DNA of 64,000 nt, taken from assembly GCA_031274765.1 (NCBI GenBank), contig JAISPR010000153.1, positions 1 through 64,000 on the forward strand, read 5' to 3'. The position numbers and the translations under genes were made by a program. How positions within the stretch are numbered: position 1 is the stretch's first letter; each line of letters begins with the position of its first letter. Under the pieces are notes generated by a model, which saw only the letters and a list, made by a program, of their open reading frames with translations, was not told the origin of the DNA and searched no databases. This document shows, in pieces, positions 20,179 through 29,976 of this stretch. The stretch is from Nitrososphaerota archaeon (GTDB lineage Archaea; Thermoproteota; Bathyarchaeia; Bathyarchaeales; Bathycorpusculaceae).

Positions 20179-20798
20179 TGGTTCCGGCGTTGATTATGGC
20201 AGGGGGTAGAGGAAGCCGCATGGGGTTGGCTACTGAGAAACCAATGTTACCATTTCTGGGTAAACCTCTAATTGACTGGGTTGTCCGTGCTATTTTATCT
20301 GCTCAAAAGATTTCTGAGTTTTGTGTTATCACCAGTGTTAACACACCCAAAACGGAAAAATATTGCATAGATAAGGGCTGGAAAGTTCTACATACCGACG
20401 CAAAAGGCTACCATGATGATTTGAAACAAGCCGTGGACTGTTTGGGTTGGCTGGGTCCGGTGTTGACTATGCCCTCAGATGTTCCGGCGATAACAGGAGC
20501 GATACTAGATAGGGTGATTTGGGAGTTTGATTTGTGTAATAGAGATTTTTTGGCGGTGTTTGTGCCCATTGAGAAACGGCAGAGTTTGGAGCTCTCGATT
20601 TCATCGACTGATGAATATCGGGGGGTTTGGTATGCTGTTTCGGGTATTAACATTGTGAATGGCGCTAAAATTTTAGGTGCGGGTAAAACTGAAACTGCGG
20701 CCATAATCACTGAAGAAATTGAGGTTGTTCTAAACATCAACACTCCAAAGGATTTAGAGATTGCAACACAAATAGTGAGTACATTCAAAAAGTTATGA
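20175..20798 (+). CDS. cobY: CobY-type guanylyltransferase, copy 2
   Basis: VPALIMAGGRGSRMGLATEKPMLPFLGKPLIDWVV; overlaps cobS copy 2. Confidence 0.85.
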   Translation: MMVPALIMAGGRGSRMGLATEKPMLPFLGKPLIDWVVRAILSAQKISEFCVITSVNTPKTEKYCIDKGWKVLHTDAKGYHDDLKQAVDCLGWLGPVLTMPSDVPAITGAILDRVIWEFDLCNRDFLAVFVPIEKRQSLELSISSTDEYRGVWYAVSGINIVNGAKILGAGKTETAAIITEEIEVVLNINTPKDLEIATQIVSTFKKL

Positions 20799-20850
20799 TT
20801 TAGTTTCGGTTTAAAAATAGAATCGTGCAGGAGTTAATCTGTTGCGGGTA

Positions 20851-21530
20851 CTATGGTTCGTGGCTGATGGGAGTTGGGTTATGTGTATTTGGTTCTTGGG
20901 GCTTAATTTGGAATGATGTAATTATTAAAAGCAAAACAGCAATCCAGATTATGATGAAACCTACTATGATAATACATAGAAGCGCCCCGATGAGCAAAAG
21001 CATACCAGCAATACTAAATAAAGTGATATTTGATTTTTCGCGGAGTATATTTAAGGATTGGCGAATGGAAAGAGATGCCCCAATAAGGATAACAAGTGAT
21101 TAAAAAAGTGATAAGTAACGAGATTATAAGTAAAACAGATGGTACAAAACCATCGATTGTAACAAGGTTTGTGTCAGATGTTATGTTTGGAAGGGAGGCC
21201 CAATTACCATCCCAGCCGGGCGCCATTGAATGTATCAACGTAGCAAAATTGGGCAATAAAACGAATTGCCCGATGATAGAGATTAAAACTGTGCTCATTA
21301 TTATAGCAACTCCGCCGATGAGTGCAAATTTAAAAATACGTGGCTCTTGATAGTAAACACTTAATCCATATAAACTTGTCATTATTAAAATGGCACTTGT
21401 GAATAGGGCAATATCGGGCATTATTAGGATACCTTTGATATAAAAAGTGGGCTAAGTGCCATTGTTATTAGGGGACTTGTAAGAAATAGAATTGCACCTA
21501 TGCGACCTATTGTTTTACTTGTGCCTAATT
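20851..21530 (-). pseudogene. DUF996-like membrane protein, frameshifted
   Basis: Three frames concatenate: LGTSKTIGRIGAILFLTSPLITMALSPLFI / IKGILIMPDIALFTSAILIMTSLYGLSVYYQEPRIFKFALI... / SLVILIGASLSIRQSLNILREKSNITLFSIAGMLLLIGALLCIIIVGFIIIWIAVLLLII; breaks near T-runs. Confidence 0.65.
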
Positions 21531-21540
21531 ACATGCCTAT

Positions 21541-21667
21541 GTTCTTCACCAAAACAGGTGGGTAAAATTAGCAAGTTTTGTACGGTGTGATGGTTATATT
21601 GGATATATGGAGACATAAACGAGTTTAGAGAAAGAATAATAAGCGCACCCGCCTAAAATAGCGAAAA
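21541..21667 (+). repeat. Dispersed repeat family 2, copy 1 (AGGTGGGT...ACCCGCCT)
   Basis: CAGGTGGGT to GCACCCGCCT spans 100 bp, same spacing as 44048-44147; shared AATAAGCGCACCC(G/A)CCTAAAATAGCGAAAA. Confidence 0.8.
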
Positions 21668-21693
21668 GTCATAAAACTGCTTGGAGACATCCT

Positions 21694-23160
21694 ATGAGCA
21701 TCCTATCTCACGACACATTTTGGAATGCAATCATTTCTATGCCCATGACCAAATGGATGCTTCAGCTCTCACTTAAAAAATGTGCCAAATGCGGCAGAAC
21801 TGTACTAGAAGCAGCTCTGGATGATTATGCGGGCAAAAACGATAAAAAATGCAGGGAATGCCGCGGGTTCTATTCGCAGGTAATTGGTTTTTGGGTTGAA
21901 TTTCTCCGTAGAGCTTTGGGTTTTAAACGGGAAAAAGTAGCACAACTCTTAACGGATCGGTATGCTCGAAATGCAGTTCTTAATTTGGTAGAATCGTTTG
22001 TGTATTTTGGCATAAAAAAACCCATATCGCTTTGTGCGCCGTTTCTTGTTGTTTGGGATTTCACACATAAATGTAATCTGCGGTGCAAACACTGCTACAG
22101 TAATAGCGGGGTGGCGGAAACAGAGGAATTAACTACTAAACAAGCGCTTAAGGTTGTGGATCAGTTGGCTGATGCTCATGTTACAGCGCTTGCGTTTAGT
22201 GGAGGAGAACCCCTCACTCGTGAAGACTTTTTTAAAGTTGCCAAGCATGCCTCAGATCGGGGGCTCTATGTTTCATTAGCAACTAATGGTACCCTTCTCA
22301 CCAAAGAGAATGTAGCAAAAATTAAACAGGCACAGATCAACTATATTGACATAAGCATTGATGGGGCAACGGCCAAAACACATGATGATTTTCGAGGAGT
22401 TTTGGGTTCCTTTGAAAAAGCTGTAGAGGGACTTAAGAACTGTATAGAGGCAGACATATGTGTTTGCATTGCCACTACTGTGGGTAAGAACAATCTATCA
22501 GAGTTGCCAGCGATTATCGATTTGGCGGAACAACTAGGTGTTGAGCGATTTACCTATTTTAATTTCATACCTACGGGTCGGGGTACAAATCATCGTGCAC
22601 AAGATCTCTCACCGCAGGAACGGGAAAATGTAATGCGCTATCTACTCAATCGCATGTCTGCGGGGTGCAAGACCACGATTTTGGCAACAGCGCCACAGCT
22701 TGCACGTGTGGCGCAGCAATGTCAGGGTTCAAGCGGTACAGGTGAAGTTACTATGGCGCTGGCGCATATGCAGACGGTCAAAGTTACTAAAAAGGCGGTA
22801 CCGTTGGGGGAATTCATCGGCGGGTGTGGTGCGGGTCGGCTTTACTGTTCGATTTCGCCTCAGGGGGATGTGCATCCTTGTGTGTTTTTAGCTCTAAACG
22901 TGGGAAACCTCAAGGTGCAACAGTTTAACGATATTTGGCTTAATGCACCGCTATTTAGTGCTTTTCGTAATCGGGTTAATCTTAAGGGCAGTTGTGGACG
23001 TTGTCAGTACAAGTTTGTCTGTGGTGGATGTAGGGCACGGTCAGCGGCATACCATAATGGTGACACTTTAGATGGTGATCCAGGATGTTTGATGGGTGTA
23101 GAGAGTCACAACAATCTCCAAAGTACAAAAGATGATTGTGAGAACCGTTTTATTAAATAA
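21694..23160 (+). CDS. Radical SAM/SPASM protein with N-terminal zinc-binding extension
   Basis: CNLRCKHCYSNSG, AFSGGEPLTREDFF, C-terminal CGRCQYKFVCGGCRARS; N-terminal CAKCGR...CRECRG. Confidence 0.9.
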   Translation: MSILSHDTFWNAIISMPMTKWMLQLSLKKCAKCGRTVLEAALDDYAGKNDKKCRECRGFYSQVIGFWVEFLRRALGFKREKVAQLLTDRYARNAVLNLVESFVYFGIKKPISLCAPFLVVWDFTHKCNLRCKHCYSNSGVAETEELTTKQALKVVDQLADAHVTALAFSGGEPLTREDFFKVAKHASDRGLYVSLATNGTLLTKENVAKIKQAQINYIDISIDGATAKTHDDFRGVLGSFEKAVEGLKNCIEADICVCIATTVGKNNLSELPAIIDLAEQLGVERFTYFNFIPTGRGTNHRAQDLSPQERENVMRYLLNRMSAGCKTTILATAPQLARVAQQCQGSSGTGEVTMALAHMQTVKVTKKAVPLGEFIGGCGAGRLYCSISPQGDVHPCVFLALNVGNLKVQQFNDIWLNAPLFSAFRNRVNLKGSCGRCQYKFVCGGCRARSAAYHNGDTLDGDPGCLMGVESHNNLQSTKDDCENRFIK

Positions 23161-23293
23161 TACGCAGGGTTTTATGGCTTCATCAGCATTAAATATTTTT
23201 ATCAGGAGTGGTTGCTTAGAAAAGTTTTAAAATAAGAACGCTTGAAAAATTATACGAAAGACATCGTATAGATGAATGTATAGAGGGAAAGCT

Positions 23294-24178
23294 ATGTTTG
23301 ATTCATTAGACAAAAAAATTAAGCAAATAGAAGAATGTTATAATAATCTTAATTATACTCAGGTAATTGAAGTATATGAACAAATTTCAAAAGAATTTGA
23401 CCATGATAAAATACAGCAGTCATTTTTAAAAGTTGAAGGTTATTATCCAGATCATATGTTAGGTCAATGTTATTGCTTGGCTGAAGTTAGAAATAAAGAC
23501 AAAGCAGTAGAATTTTTCACCAAAGCCATCGATTCAGGCCATTGTTATGCAAAGTCATGGCTAGCTTTTTGTTACATATTTGGCGATGGTGTTCCCGAAG
23601 ATCTGCAAAAGGCACTGACCTTATTCAAAGAAGCCAATAAAGAAACCACAGAGAACGCCCCCAAAGATCATCTATCAAAATTTATGTTATGCCACCTAAT
23701 AGATAATCGCATTTTACTTGAATTATGGCGACAAAGAAAAAATGATGATATCAGATATGCATTAGCCGACCCTATAGGGAGAAGAAATTTTACCACCATA
23801 ACCAGTACATGGACAAATCCTCTTTTGAGTCAATCGTCTAATCGCATAAAAATAGCAGAAACCAAGTTAAAGGAAGCCAATGATTTAAAACGAAACCTGG
23901 GAGAACTATCAAAAGATAATAAATATTTTTACGATTCAGAACGCTTAAAAACATTATCAGAGGCTTGGGAGAGGGTATTTGGTTCACTTGATGACGATAA
24001 ATATTATAATGCCAAATTATTTGAGTGGATCAAAATGCAACATTACAAAAAAGGCTGGTCAAAAGAAAGAATTATCAACACAATTGATGTTGCCGCAGTA
24101 AATCGTCACAATGTTGCAAAACAAATATACGACACAGCGTTTAATTGTCTCACAGAATATTTAGGAGAATGGTTTTAA
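23294..24178 (+). CDS. Sel1-like/TPR repeat protein
   Basis: AKSWLAFCYIFGDGVPEDLQKALTLFKEANKE Sel1-type repeat. Confidence 0.65.
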   Translation: MFDSLDKKIKQIEECYNNLNYTQVIEVYEQISKEFDHDKIQQSFLKVEGYYPDHMLGQCYCLAEVRNKDKAVEFFTKAIDSGHCYAKSWLAFCYIFGDGVPEDLQKALTLFKEANKETTENAPKDHLSKFMLCHLIDNRILLELWRQRKNDDIRYALADPIGRRNFTTITSTWTNPLLSQSSNRIKIAETKLKEANDLKRNLGELSKDNKYFYDSERLKTLSEAWERVFGSLDDDKYYNAKLFEWIKMQHYKKGWSKERIINTIDVAAVNRHNVAKQIYDTAFNCLTEYLGEWF

Positions 24179-24670
24179 AATATCACAAAACTTCGCATCA
24201 AACAGACACCAAGAACACAACAGCCCAGTTCATGAAGAGACTACAACGTAGCACCAGCGCCAAAAAATTTAAACGCGGATTTATGCGTAGATCCAAGCAC
24301 ATAAGATATTACCGATTCCCAAGTCACTCTTGGAGGCATCGGGATACCTTATGATATAGTCACAATAATTTTCACCGGTACCTTAACCAGTTTCCAGCAA
24401 ACAACACAATTTAATCCAAAAAAGTTTGAGAAACAACGCGAACATAAATCATAGAGTGTACTCATGAAATTATTCAAATAAAAAAATAACCAACACAAAA
24501 AGATCAATAAACAATATTTTCCATTACCAGCCCTTGGTGTATGCCAGTTTAACACTTGCGCAAGGGCAATAAACTAAAAGCACATACACAAAAACTAACC
24601 TCTACACAATAACCCGCCTACAACAGCTACATAAAATTCAAACAATAATAACAAACGAATCAAAAAATAA

Positions 24671-25867
24671 TCATTGAAGAGCCACATCATATATTTTAAT
24701 AGCCTCTCTAACAACTATACGCCAATCAAGTTGCTCCACCACAGTTTGCCGTGCTTTTACACCCATTTCAGCAGCCTCTGCAGGATGTTCTATCATGTAA
24801 AGAATTGCCTCGGAGAGCCGCACAGAATTAAACGGTTTAACCAATAACCCATTTTTACCGGTTTGAATAGTCTCTGAGATACCCCCCACCGTGGTTGTAA
24901 CAACAGGCAAACCTGTTGCAAGGGCTTCTAAAACAGCAAACGGATGATGTTCATAAAATGTACTGAGCACAAAAATATCTGCCGCTTGATAGAGTTTTGG
25001 CAACTCTTGATCAGGGGTATAGCCAGTGAATATTATGTGATTTTTTACACCTATTTGCTCAGCATAGGCCATAAGCTTGACCATTTCACTGCTTTGACCT
25101 TTACCAGATATGATGAATTTAGCGTTTGGAACCCGTTTCACTACATCAGACATACACTCAATAAGGGTGAAAAGCCCCTTGCGTGCATAGAGACGCCCCA
25201 CTGAAACAATAGCGATATCATTGGGGTTTAAACCTAATTCTACTTTAACACGTGATTTGTTTTTTACAGGTTTAAATTTTTTAATATCGACACCATTATG
25301 AATGACTTCGATTTTGTGTGCAGGAATATTGTAATAATTGGTGAGTTCCCATTTAGTAAAGTTACTAACAGCAATTATTTTTCGGGCACGATGTAACATT
25401 CCTTCTTCAAAGAACCGCAGGAACCGGTTGGCAAAAACGAGAAATTTTTCATTAGCGTTGAGCCGCATATAGGGTTCGCCACGTATGGCTTCTGCTTCAC
25501 CCTTCCAGGTGGAATGAACAGTGCAAACCAATGTTTTTCCAAAATTTGGGGGAACTGCAAAGCTTGGAGTGAGAGGTAATTGAGGATGAATTATGTCTAC
25601 TCTAGCGGTTTTGTGGACATTTTGAAGTTTACTGTTGCTTTTGGCAGCTAGCATAAATGATTTGATGATGGGAGCTTTTGGAATGTTTAAAAATGAAATA
25701 TCCAATTGCGGGTTGACATGGACATCTTTGGTTTGGTTTGCACCTGTAACAACATATATGGGGTAGCCGTTTTTTTGGAGCTCCCTGCTTAGATAGTAGA
25801 TGTAACTACCTGTGCCGCCTGTAAGGGGCCAAAATTCGGGGGAAATAAAACAGACTTTGGGCGGCAT
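24671..25867 (-). CDS. Glycosyltransferase family 4
   Basis: PEFWPLTGGTGSYIYYLSREL, IEVIHNGVDIKKF, EHHPFAVLEALATGLPVVTTTVGGI. Confidence 0.95.
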   Translation of the reverse strand: MPPKVCFISPEFWPLTGGTGSYIYYLSRELQKNGYPIYVVTGANQTKDVHVNPQLDISFLNIPKAPIIKSFMLAAKSNSKLQNVHKTARVDIIHPQLPLTPSFAVPPNFGKTLVCTVHSTWKGEAEAIRGEPYMRLNANEKFLVFANRFLRFFEEGMLHRARKIIAVSNFTKWELTNYYNIPAHKIEVIHNGVDIKKFKPVKNKSRVKVELGLNPNDIAIVSVGRLYARKGLFTLIECMSDVVKRVPNAKFIISGKGQSSEMVKLMAYAEQIGVKNHIIFTGYTPDQELPKLYQAADIFVLSTFYEHHPFAVLEALATGLPVVTTTVGGISETIQTGKNGLLVKPFNSVRLSEAILYMIEHPAEAAEMGVKARQTVVEQLDWRIVVREAIKIYDVALQ

Positions 25868-26856
25868 CAGCGTTTTCTCTCCAATAGGTAGGATAGGGTG
25901 GTTGTGACAGCCCCGTTAAACCATGCACCTGCACGGACAAAGTAGAGCACCACTAGACGCATAGCTGACCAATCGTGGAATTTGGAGGAGATTTTGGCGG
26001 CTGAGTAGGTAAAATAGAGAAGCATACTAAGCAAAATTACAGGTGGACCAATCCAAAGTATTCTAAGTAATGGAATAAGTCCCAAGAAAAACAGTAACAC
26101 GACGACTAACAGTAATATGGGTTGGATGTTCATACCAGCGTCTGTGATTTCGTCGCCTCTTGCCAGTTTGTCATGTTTGAAGTAGAGTTTGAGTGTATTT
26201 TTGCCATACTGAAGTTGTTGACGGTAGAACGTTTTAAGAGTGGTTCGGTTATAGTGATAGCATAGTGCGGATGGTTCATAGGCGATTTTGTAGCCTTTTT
26301 TGGTGATTCGAAAGCCGAAATCAGTGTCATATTGACTGGGCAAATTCTCGTCCCAGCCATCAACTTCCTCAAGGGCAGATTTTTTGAGCAACAAATTCAT
26401 AGTAGCTATGCGACGGGTGTATCTGCCGATGCGCTGGTAACGATTCTTGATTTCATATCCAATGCTACGGGCCCAAGGGTTGCTTTGGTTCCATGTTTCT
26501 ATACTACCGCTGACTCCTGCCACTTGCGGCTCACTTAGATGGGGGACTAGTTTTTTTAGCCATTGCGGTTCGACTTTGGCATCAGAGTCTATAAATCCCA
26601 AGATGGGATAAATAGCTGTTTTTTGGGCATAATTATAGGCTGCGGGTGCGTTGAGGGGTAGGGAGATAACTTTGACAGGGAATTGCTGTGCAATTTTCAC
26701 CGTGGTGTCTTTGCTGAAGCCATCCATGACGATAATTTCTACATGATCGGGGGGATAATCTAGTGTCAGAATTGATTCGAGACATTCCTTGATGGTATCA
26801 GCGCTGTTATAAGAGGCCACTATGATTGAAACTTTGGGGTAAGTGTCCGGTATCAT
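25867..26856 (-). CDS. Glycosyltransferase family 2 with C-terminal TM segments
   Basis: VSIIVASYNSADTIKECLESI, GFIDSDAKVEP, DTDFGFRITKKGYKI. Confidence 0.93.
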   Translation of the reverse strand: MIPDTYPKVSIIVASYNSADTIKECLESILTLDYPPDHVEIIVMDGFSKDTTVKIAQQFPVKVISLPLNAPAAYNYAQKTAIYPILGFIDSDAKVEPQWLKKLVPHLSEPQVAGVSGSIETWNQSNPWARSIGYEIKNRYQRIGRYTRRIATMNLLLKKSALEEVDGWDENLPSQYDTDFGFRITKKGYKIAYEPSALCYHYNRTTLKTFYRQQLQYGKNTLKLYFKHDKLARGDEITDAGMNIQPILLLVVVLLFFLGLIPLLRILWIGPPVILLSMLLYFTYSAAKISSKFHDWSAMRLVVLYFVRAGAWFNGAVTTTLSYLLERKR

Positions 26857-26859
26857 TTA

Positions 26860-27546
26860 CTAGTTACCCTTCAGATAGGCCATTATAATCGAAAACAGAA
26901 TTTTAGAACCATCTATCATTGGATCCACACCTGAGCGTCCATACGTACGTTGTTCAAAAGTAATTGGCACCTCAGCGATACGGTAGCCCGCTTTGGCAGC
27001 TTTGACAAGCATCTCAGATTCAATTTCATATTCGCCTGATTTGAGTTGCTGCATCATTAGAACTTCGCGTTTCATAGCTCTATACCCTGATTGGCTGTCA
27101 GTTATAGCAATACCTGTGAATAATTGAATAAGGGAATTAAAGATCTGGACGCCAAATTTGTTGAGTTTTCTGGCTTCAACTCTTTTGCGATTCATGTATC
27201 GAGAACCGATAACCAAATCGGCTTGGTCACAAAATACAGGTGCCAACACCTCGTGAAGTTCCTCGGGCCAGTGAGAGCCATCAGAGTCAATGGTTACTAT
27301 CAGGTCGCCTTTAGCTTTGGCAAATCCTGCTCGTAGGGCATATCCTTTTCCAAGGTGTTCTTTTAGGGTGTAGACCTTAACATCATGTTTGCAGGCAACT
27401 AAGAGGGATTTATCGTGTGAACGATCATCGACAACGATAATTTCTGTTTCTAAGCCAAGCTGTTGTGTAGCCTCTTTAGTGCGGTTAATAATGTTGCCTA
27501 TCGTTAACTCCTCGTTGTACACGGGAATTATGATGGAGAGCAACAT
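26860..27546 (-). CDS. Glycosyltransferase family 2, polyprenyl-phosphate sugar transferase-like
   Basis: LLSIIIPVYNEELTI, VVDDRSHDKS, TIDSDGSHWPEEL, TDSQSGYRAMKREVL. Confidence 0.94.
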   Translation of the reverse strand: MLLSIIIPVYNEELTIGNIINRTKEATQQLGLETEIIVVDDRSHDKSLLVACKHDVKVYTLKEHLGKGYALRAGFAKAKGDLIVTIDSDGSHWPEELHEVLAPVFCDQADLVIGSRYMNRKRVEARKLNKFGVQIFNSLIQLFTGIAITDSQSGYRAMKREVLMMQQLKSGEYEIESEMLVKAAKAGYRIAEVPITFEQRTYGRSGVDPMIDGSKILFSIIMAYLKGN

Positions 27547-27586
27547 TTGGCATTAGCTCGTTACGTGTTAACCTCAATGGAAGCCC

Positions 27587-27615
27587 TTATAAAGTTTGGC
27601 TACCCAACTTTATAA
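27587..27615. promoter_or_regulatory. Palindrome with two divergent TATA-like boxes
   Basis: TTATAAAGTTTGG-CTAC-CCAACTTTATAA between divergent genes 26860-27546(-) and 27643-28197(+). Confidence 0.6.
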
Positions 27616-27642
27616 ACAACCTGACTGTAAAGTTGAAGAAAA

Positions 27643-28197
27643 ATGCAAGTTACCTCCAATACCAGTATTTGTGCAGATCAGAAAATGTGGTTTTCTATGT
27701 GGTTTTTGAGTGCAGTCGTAACTTTTGGCGTTGCTTTTTTCCCTATGTTCTATCGTTTAATAGAAAATAGAAACAAACATTTTAAAAATGAAACACAATT
27801 TGAGCAAAGCATTGTCAACTACCTCAAAAACAATGGTAAAGAATCCCCCATGCCGATTGAGCCTATGAAGCAACGAAATGCAAAACTGTGGACTGCAAGC
27901 ATCATCTTCATCGTCCCCGCCTTTGTCATTGTTTATCTGCTGTCCAAGGACTTAGCTGTTCATGAACATAAGCAAGATACATACCTCTCCGCGACGCTTC
28001 CCGAACGGGTTTTCATGCCTCAGACAGTACCGTTAACCACATATGCATTGCTTACAATAGCTACACTAGGGGTCGGGGTTGTGTACTGGCTGTATAAAAC
28101 CGTAAACTTGTATAACGCTCACTACAAGGCGCACTTGGCAGTTGAGAAAGAGCTAAATCGGTTAATGGAGGAACAAAACAGTGTCGGGCACATGTAA
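27643..28197 (+). CDS. Membrane protein of unknown function
   Basis: 184 aa with three hydrophobic segments; overlaps next ORF. Confidence 0.55.
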   Translation: MQVTSNTSICADQKMWFSMWFLSAVVTFGVAFFPMFYRLIENRNKHFKNETQFEQSIVNYLKNNGKESPMPIEPMKQRNAKLWTASIIFIVPAFVIVYLLSKDLAVHEHKQDTYLSATLPERVFMPQTVPLTTYALLTIATLGVGVVYWLYKTVNLYNAHYKAHLAVEKELNRLMEEQNSVGHM

Positions 28198-28210
28198 AAA
28201 ACGTCGTTTT

Positions 28211-29299
28211 ATGAGCCACGGTGGCGATATATGGGGATTTAGCCGAAAATACAACATCCCCGTCGAAGAAGTACTAGAATTCAGCGGACCCATCAATTTT
28301 ATGGGACCCCCGCCCAAAGCAGTAGAAGCCGTCAAAGAACATGCCCGCTTAATAAAGTTCTATCCTGATCCAAACCCCGTTAAATTTAAAGAAACCATTG
28401 CTGATTATGCGGGACATGGAGTTAGAGCAGAAAATGTTTTGTTGGGTAACGGCTCAATTGAGCTTATCTACATGATAACTGAGGTGTTGCCACAAAGTTT
28501 TAAGGCGGTGATTCCAATACCGTCTTTTTCAGAATACGAAAAAGCTGCGTTACGCGTCGGTGGCAAGGTTACCTTTGTTCAGTTACCAGCAGATTTTTCA
28601 ATAGAGAACACCAAAATCAAAGCGGTAACTACCGATGACACAAAAATTATGTACCTTTGCAATCCACATAGCCCCTCAGGTAAACTCTACAGCAAAGAAA
28701 GTGTTATGGATTTAGTGGATTTTTGCCACAAAAAAAACATAATTTTTAGTATTGATGAAAACTATATCGAATTTGCCAAAGAGGGCGAACAAAACACTGT
28801 TGCAGGCATGGTACAAGAATACGAGAATCTCTTTGTTATTCGTTCAGTCACTAAGTTCTATGGCATGGCTGGATTGCGCTTTGGCTATGCACTTGCGGCA
28901 AGTACACTCATTGATAAACTCGAAACGAGACGTCAGCCTTGGAGCATCAATGGCTTAGCATGCCAGGTCACTATGGCAGCATTTAGCGACAAGAAATTCA
29001 TAGATGATACCAAAAAAATCATCAGCAAAAACAGAGAACAAGTTGTTGAAGAACTAAGTCAAATCGATGGCTTACAGGTCTACCCATCAACAACTAATTT
29101 TCTTCTCATAAAAATAACTAATCGTAAACTCACCTCTACCGCACTCAAAGAACAACTAGCAAAAGAACAGATCTTAATCCGAGACTGTTGTACTTTTATG
29201 GGAATGGACGACAGCTATATTCGCATTACGATCCGTTCAGTCAAAGATAACAAAATACTTGTCGAAAAAATAAAACAAATACTAAACAAAAATAGTTAA
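28211..29299 (+). CDS. cobD: Aminotransferase class I/II, CobD-like L-threonine-O-3-phosphate decarboxylase
   Basis: MSHGGDIWGFSRKYNIPVEEVLEFSGPINFMGPP N-terminus, LCNPHSPSGKLYS, SVTKFYGMAGLRFGY. Confidence 0.72.
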   Translation: MSHGGDIWGFSRKYNIPVEEVLEFSGPINFMGPPPKAVEAVKEHARLIKFYPDPNPVKFKETIADYAGHGVRAENVLLGNGSIELIYMITEVLPQSFKAVIPIPSFSEYEKAALRVGGKVTFVQLPADFSIENTKIKAVTTDDTKIMYLCNPHSPSGKLYSKESVMDLVDFCHKKNIIFSIDENYIEFAKEGEQNTVAGMVQEYENLFVIRSVTKFYGMAGLRFGYALAASTLIDKLETRRQPWSINGLACQVTMAAFSDKKFIDDTKKIISKNREQVVEELSQIDGLQVYPSTTNFLLIKITNRKLTSTALKEQLAKEQILIRDCCTFMGMDDSYIRITIRSVKDNKILVEKIKQILNKNS

Positions 29300-29310
29300 C
29301 ATAGAATATC

Positions 29311-29418
29311 AGACTACGCAAGAACGCCGATAAAATTCACAAGGCCACTACTACAACAACAGATAAGAGATACACTATCGGTAGTGCCCATTGTTTTTTG
29401 ACTTTTTGCGCAACCTGA
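29311..29418 (+). repeat. Dispersed repeat family 3, copy 1
   Basis: AGACTACGCAAGAACGCCGATAAAATTCAC...GTTTTTTGACTTTTT; similar to 53036-53151. Confidence 0.7.
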
Positions 29419-29532
29419 TTTTATACCCATAATTTTCCAGCAGTTTGCATACACAAATATTACGATATACAAAAATAGAAGATACTTTTTTGAGCTAACG
29501 CGCAATAAAAATACTATGCAGATGAGGATAAA

Positions 29533-29976
29533 ATGAGTCAAAAAGAAATCAAAGAAATCCTCCACAGAAGCCATAGTGTCGCCATCATTGGTTTATCAGA
29601 TAAAGTAGGTAAACCCAGTCATCGAGTTGCGGCTTACCTCAAAAAACACAGCTTTCACATAATCCCCGTGAATCCCCTCATTGACAATGTTTTAGGCGAA
29701 AAAAGCTACAGCAGCCTCACAGACATTCCAATAAACATACAAAAAACCATAGATATCATAGATATCTTCCGAAAAAGCGAAAATGTTCCCCCGATTATAG
29801 AACAAGCAATCGAACTCAAAAACCAACTTGGCAGACCCTGCGTAATTTGGATGCAACGAGGCATCATTAATCTAGATGCCGCTCAAGCAGCACATCAAGC
29901 AGGCTTTGAGGTGATTATGGACAAATGTATAATGGATGAGCATATACATTTACGTCAAGAGTCAAGCAATACCTAA
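29533..29976 (+). CDS. CoA-binding (Rossmann) domain protein, YccU-like
   Basis: SVAIIGLSDKVGKPSHRVAAYLKKHSFHIIPVNP...CVIWMQRGI. Confidence 0.9.
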   Translation: MSQKEIKEILHRSHSVAIIGLSDKVGKPSHRVAAYLKKHSFHIIPVNPLIDNVLGEKSYSSLTDIPINIQKTIDIIDIFRKSENVPPIIEQAIELKNQLGRPCVIWMQRGIINLDAAQAAHQAGFEVIMDKCIMDEHIHLRQESSNT

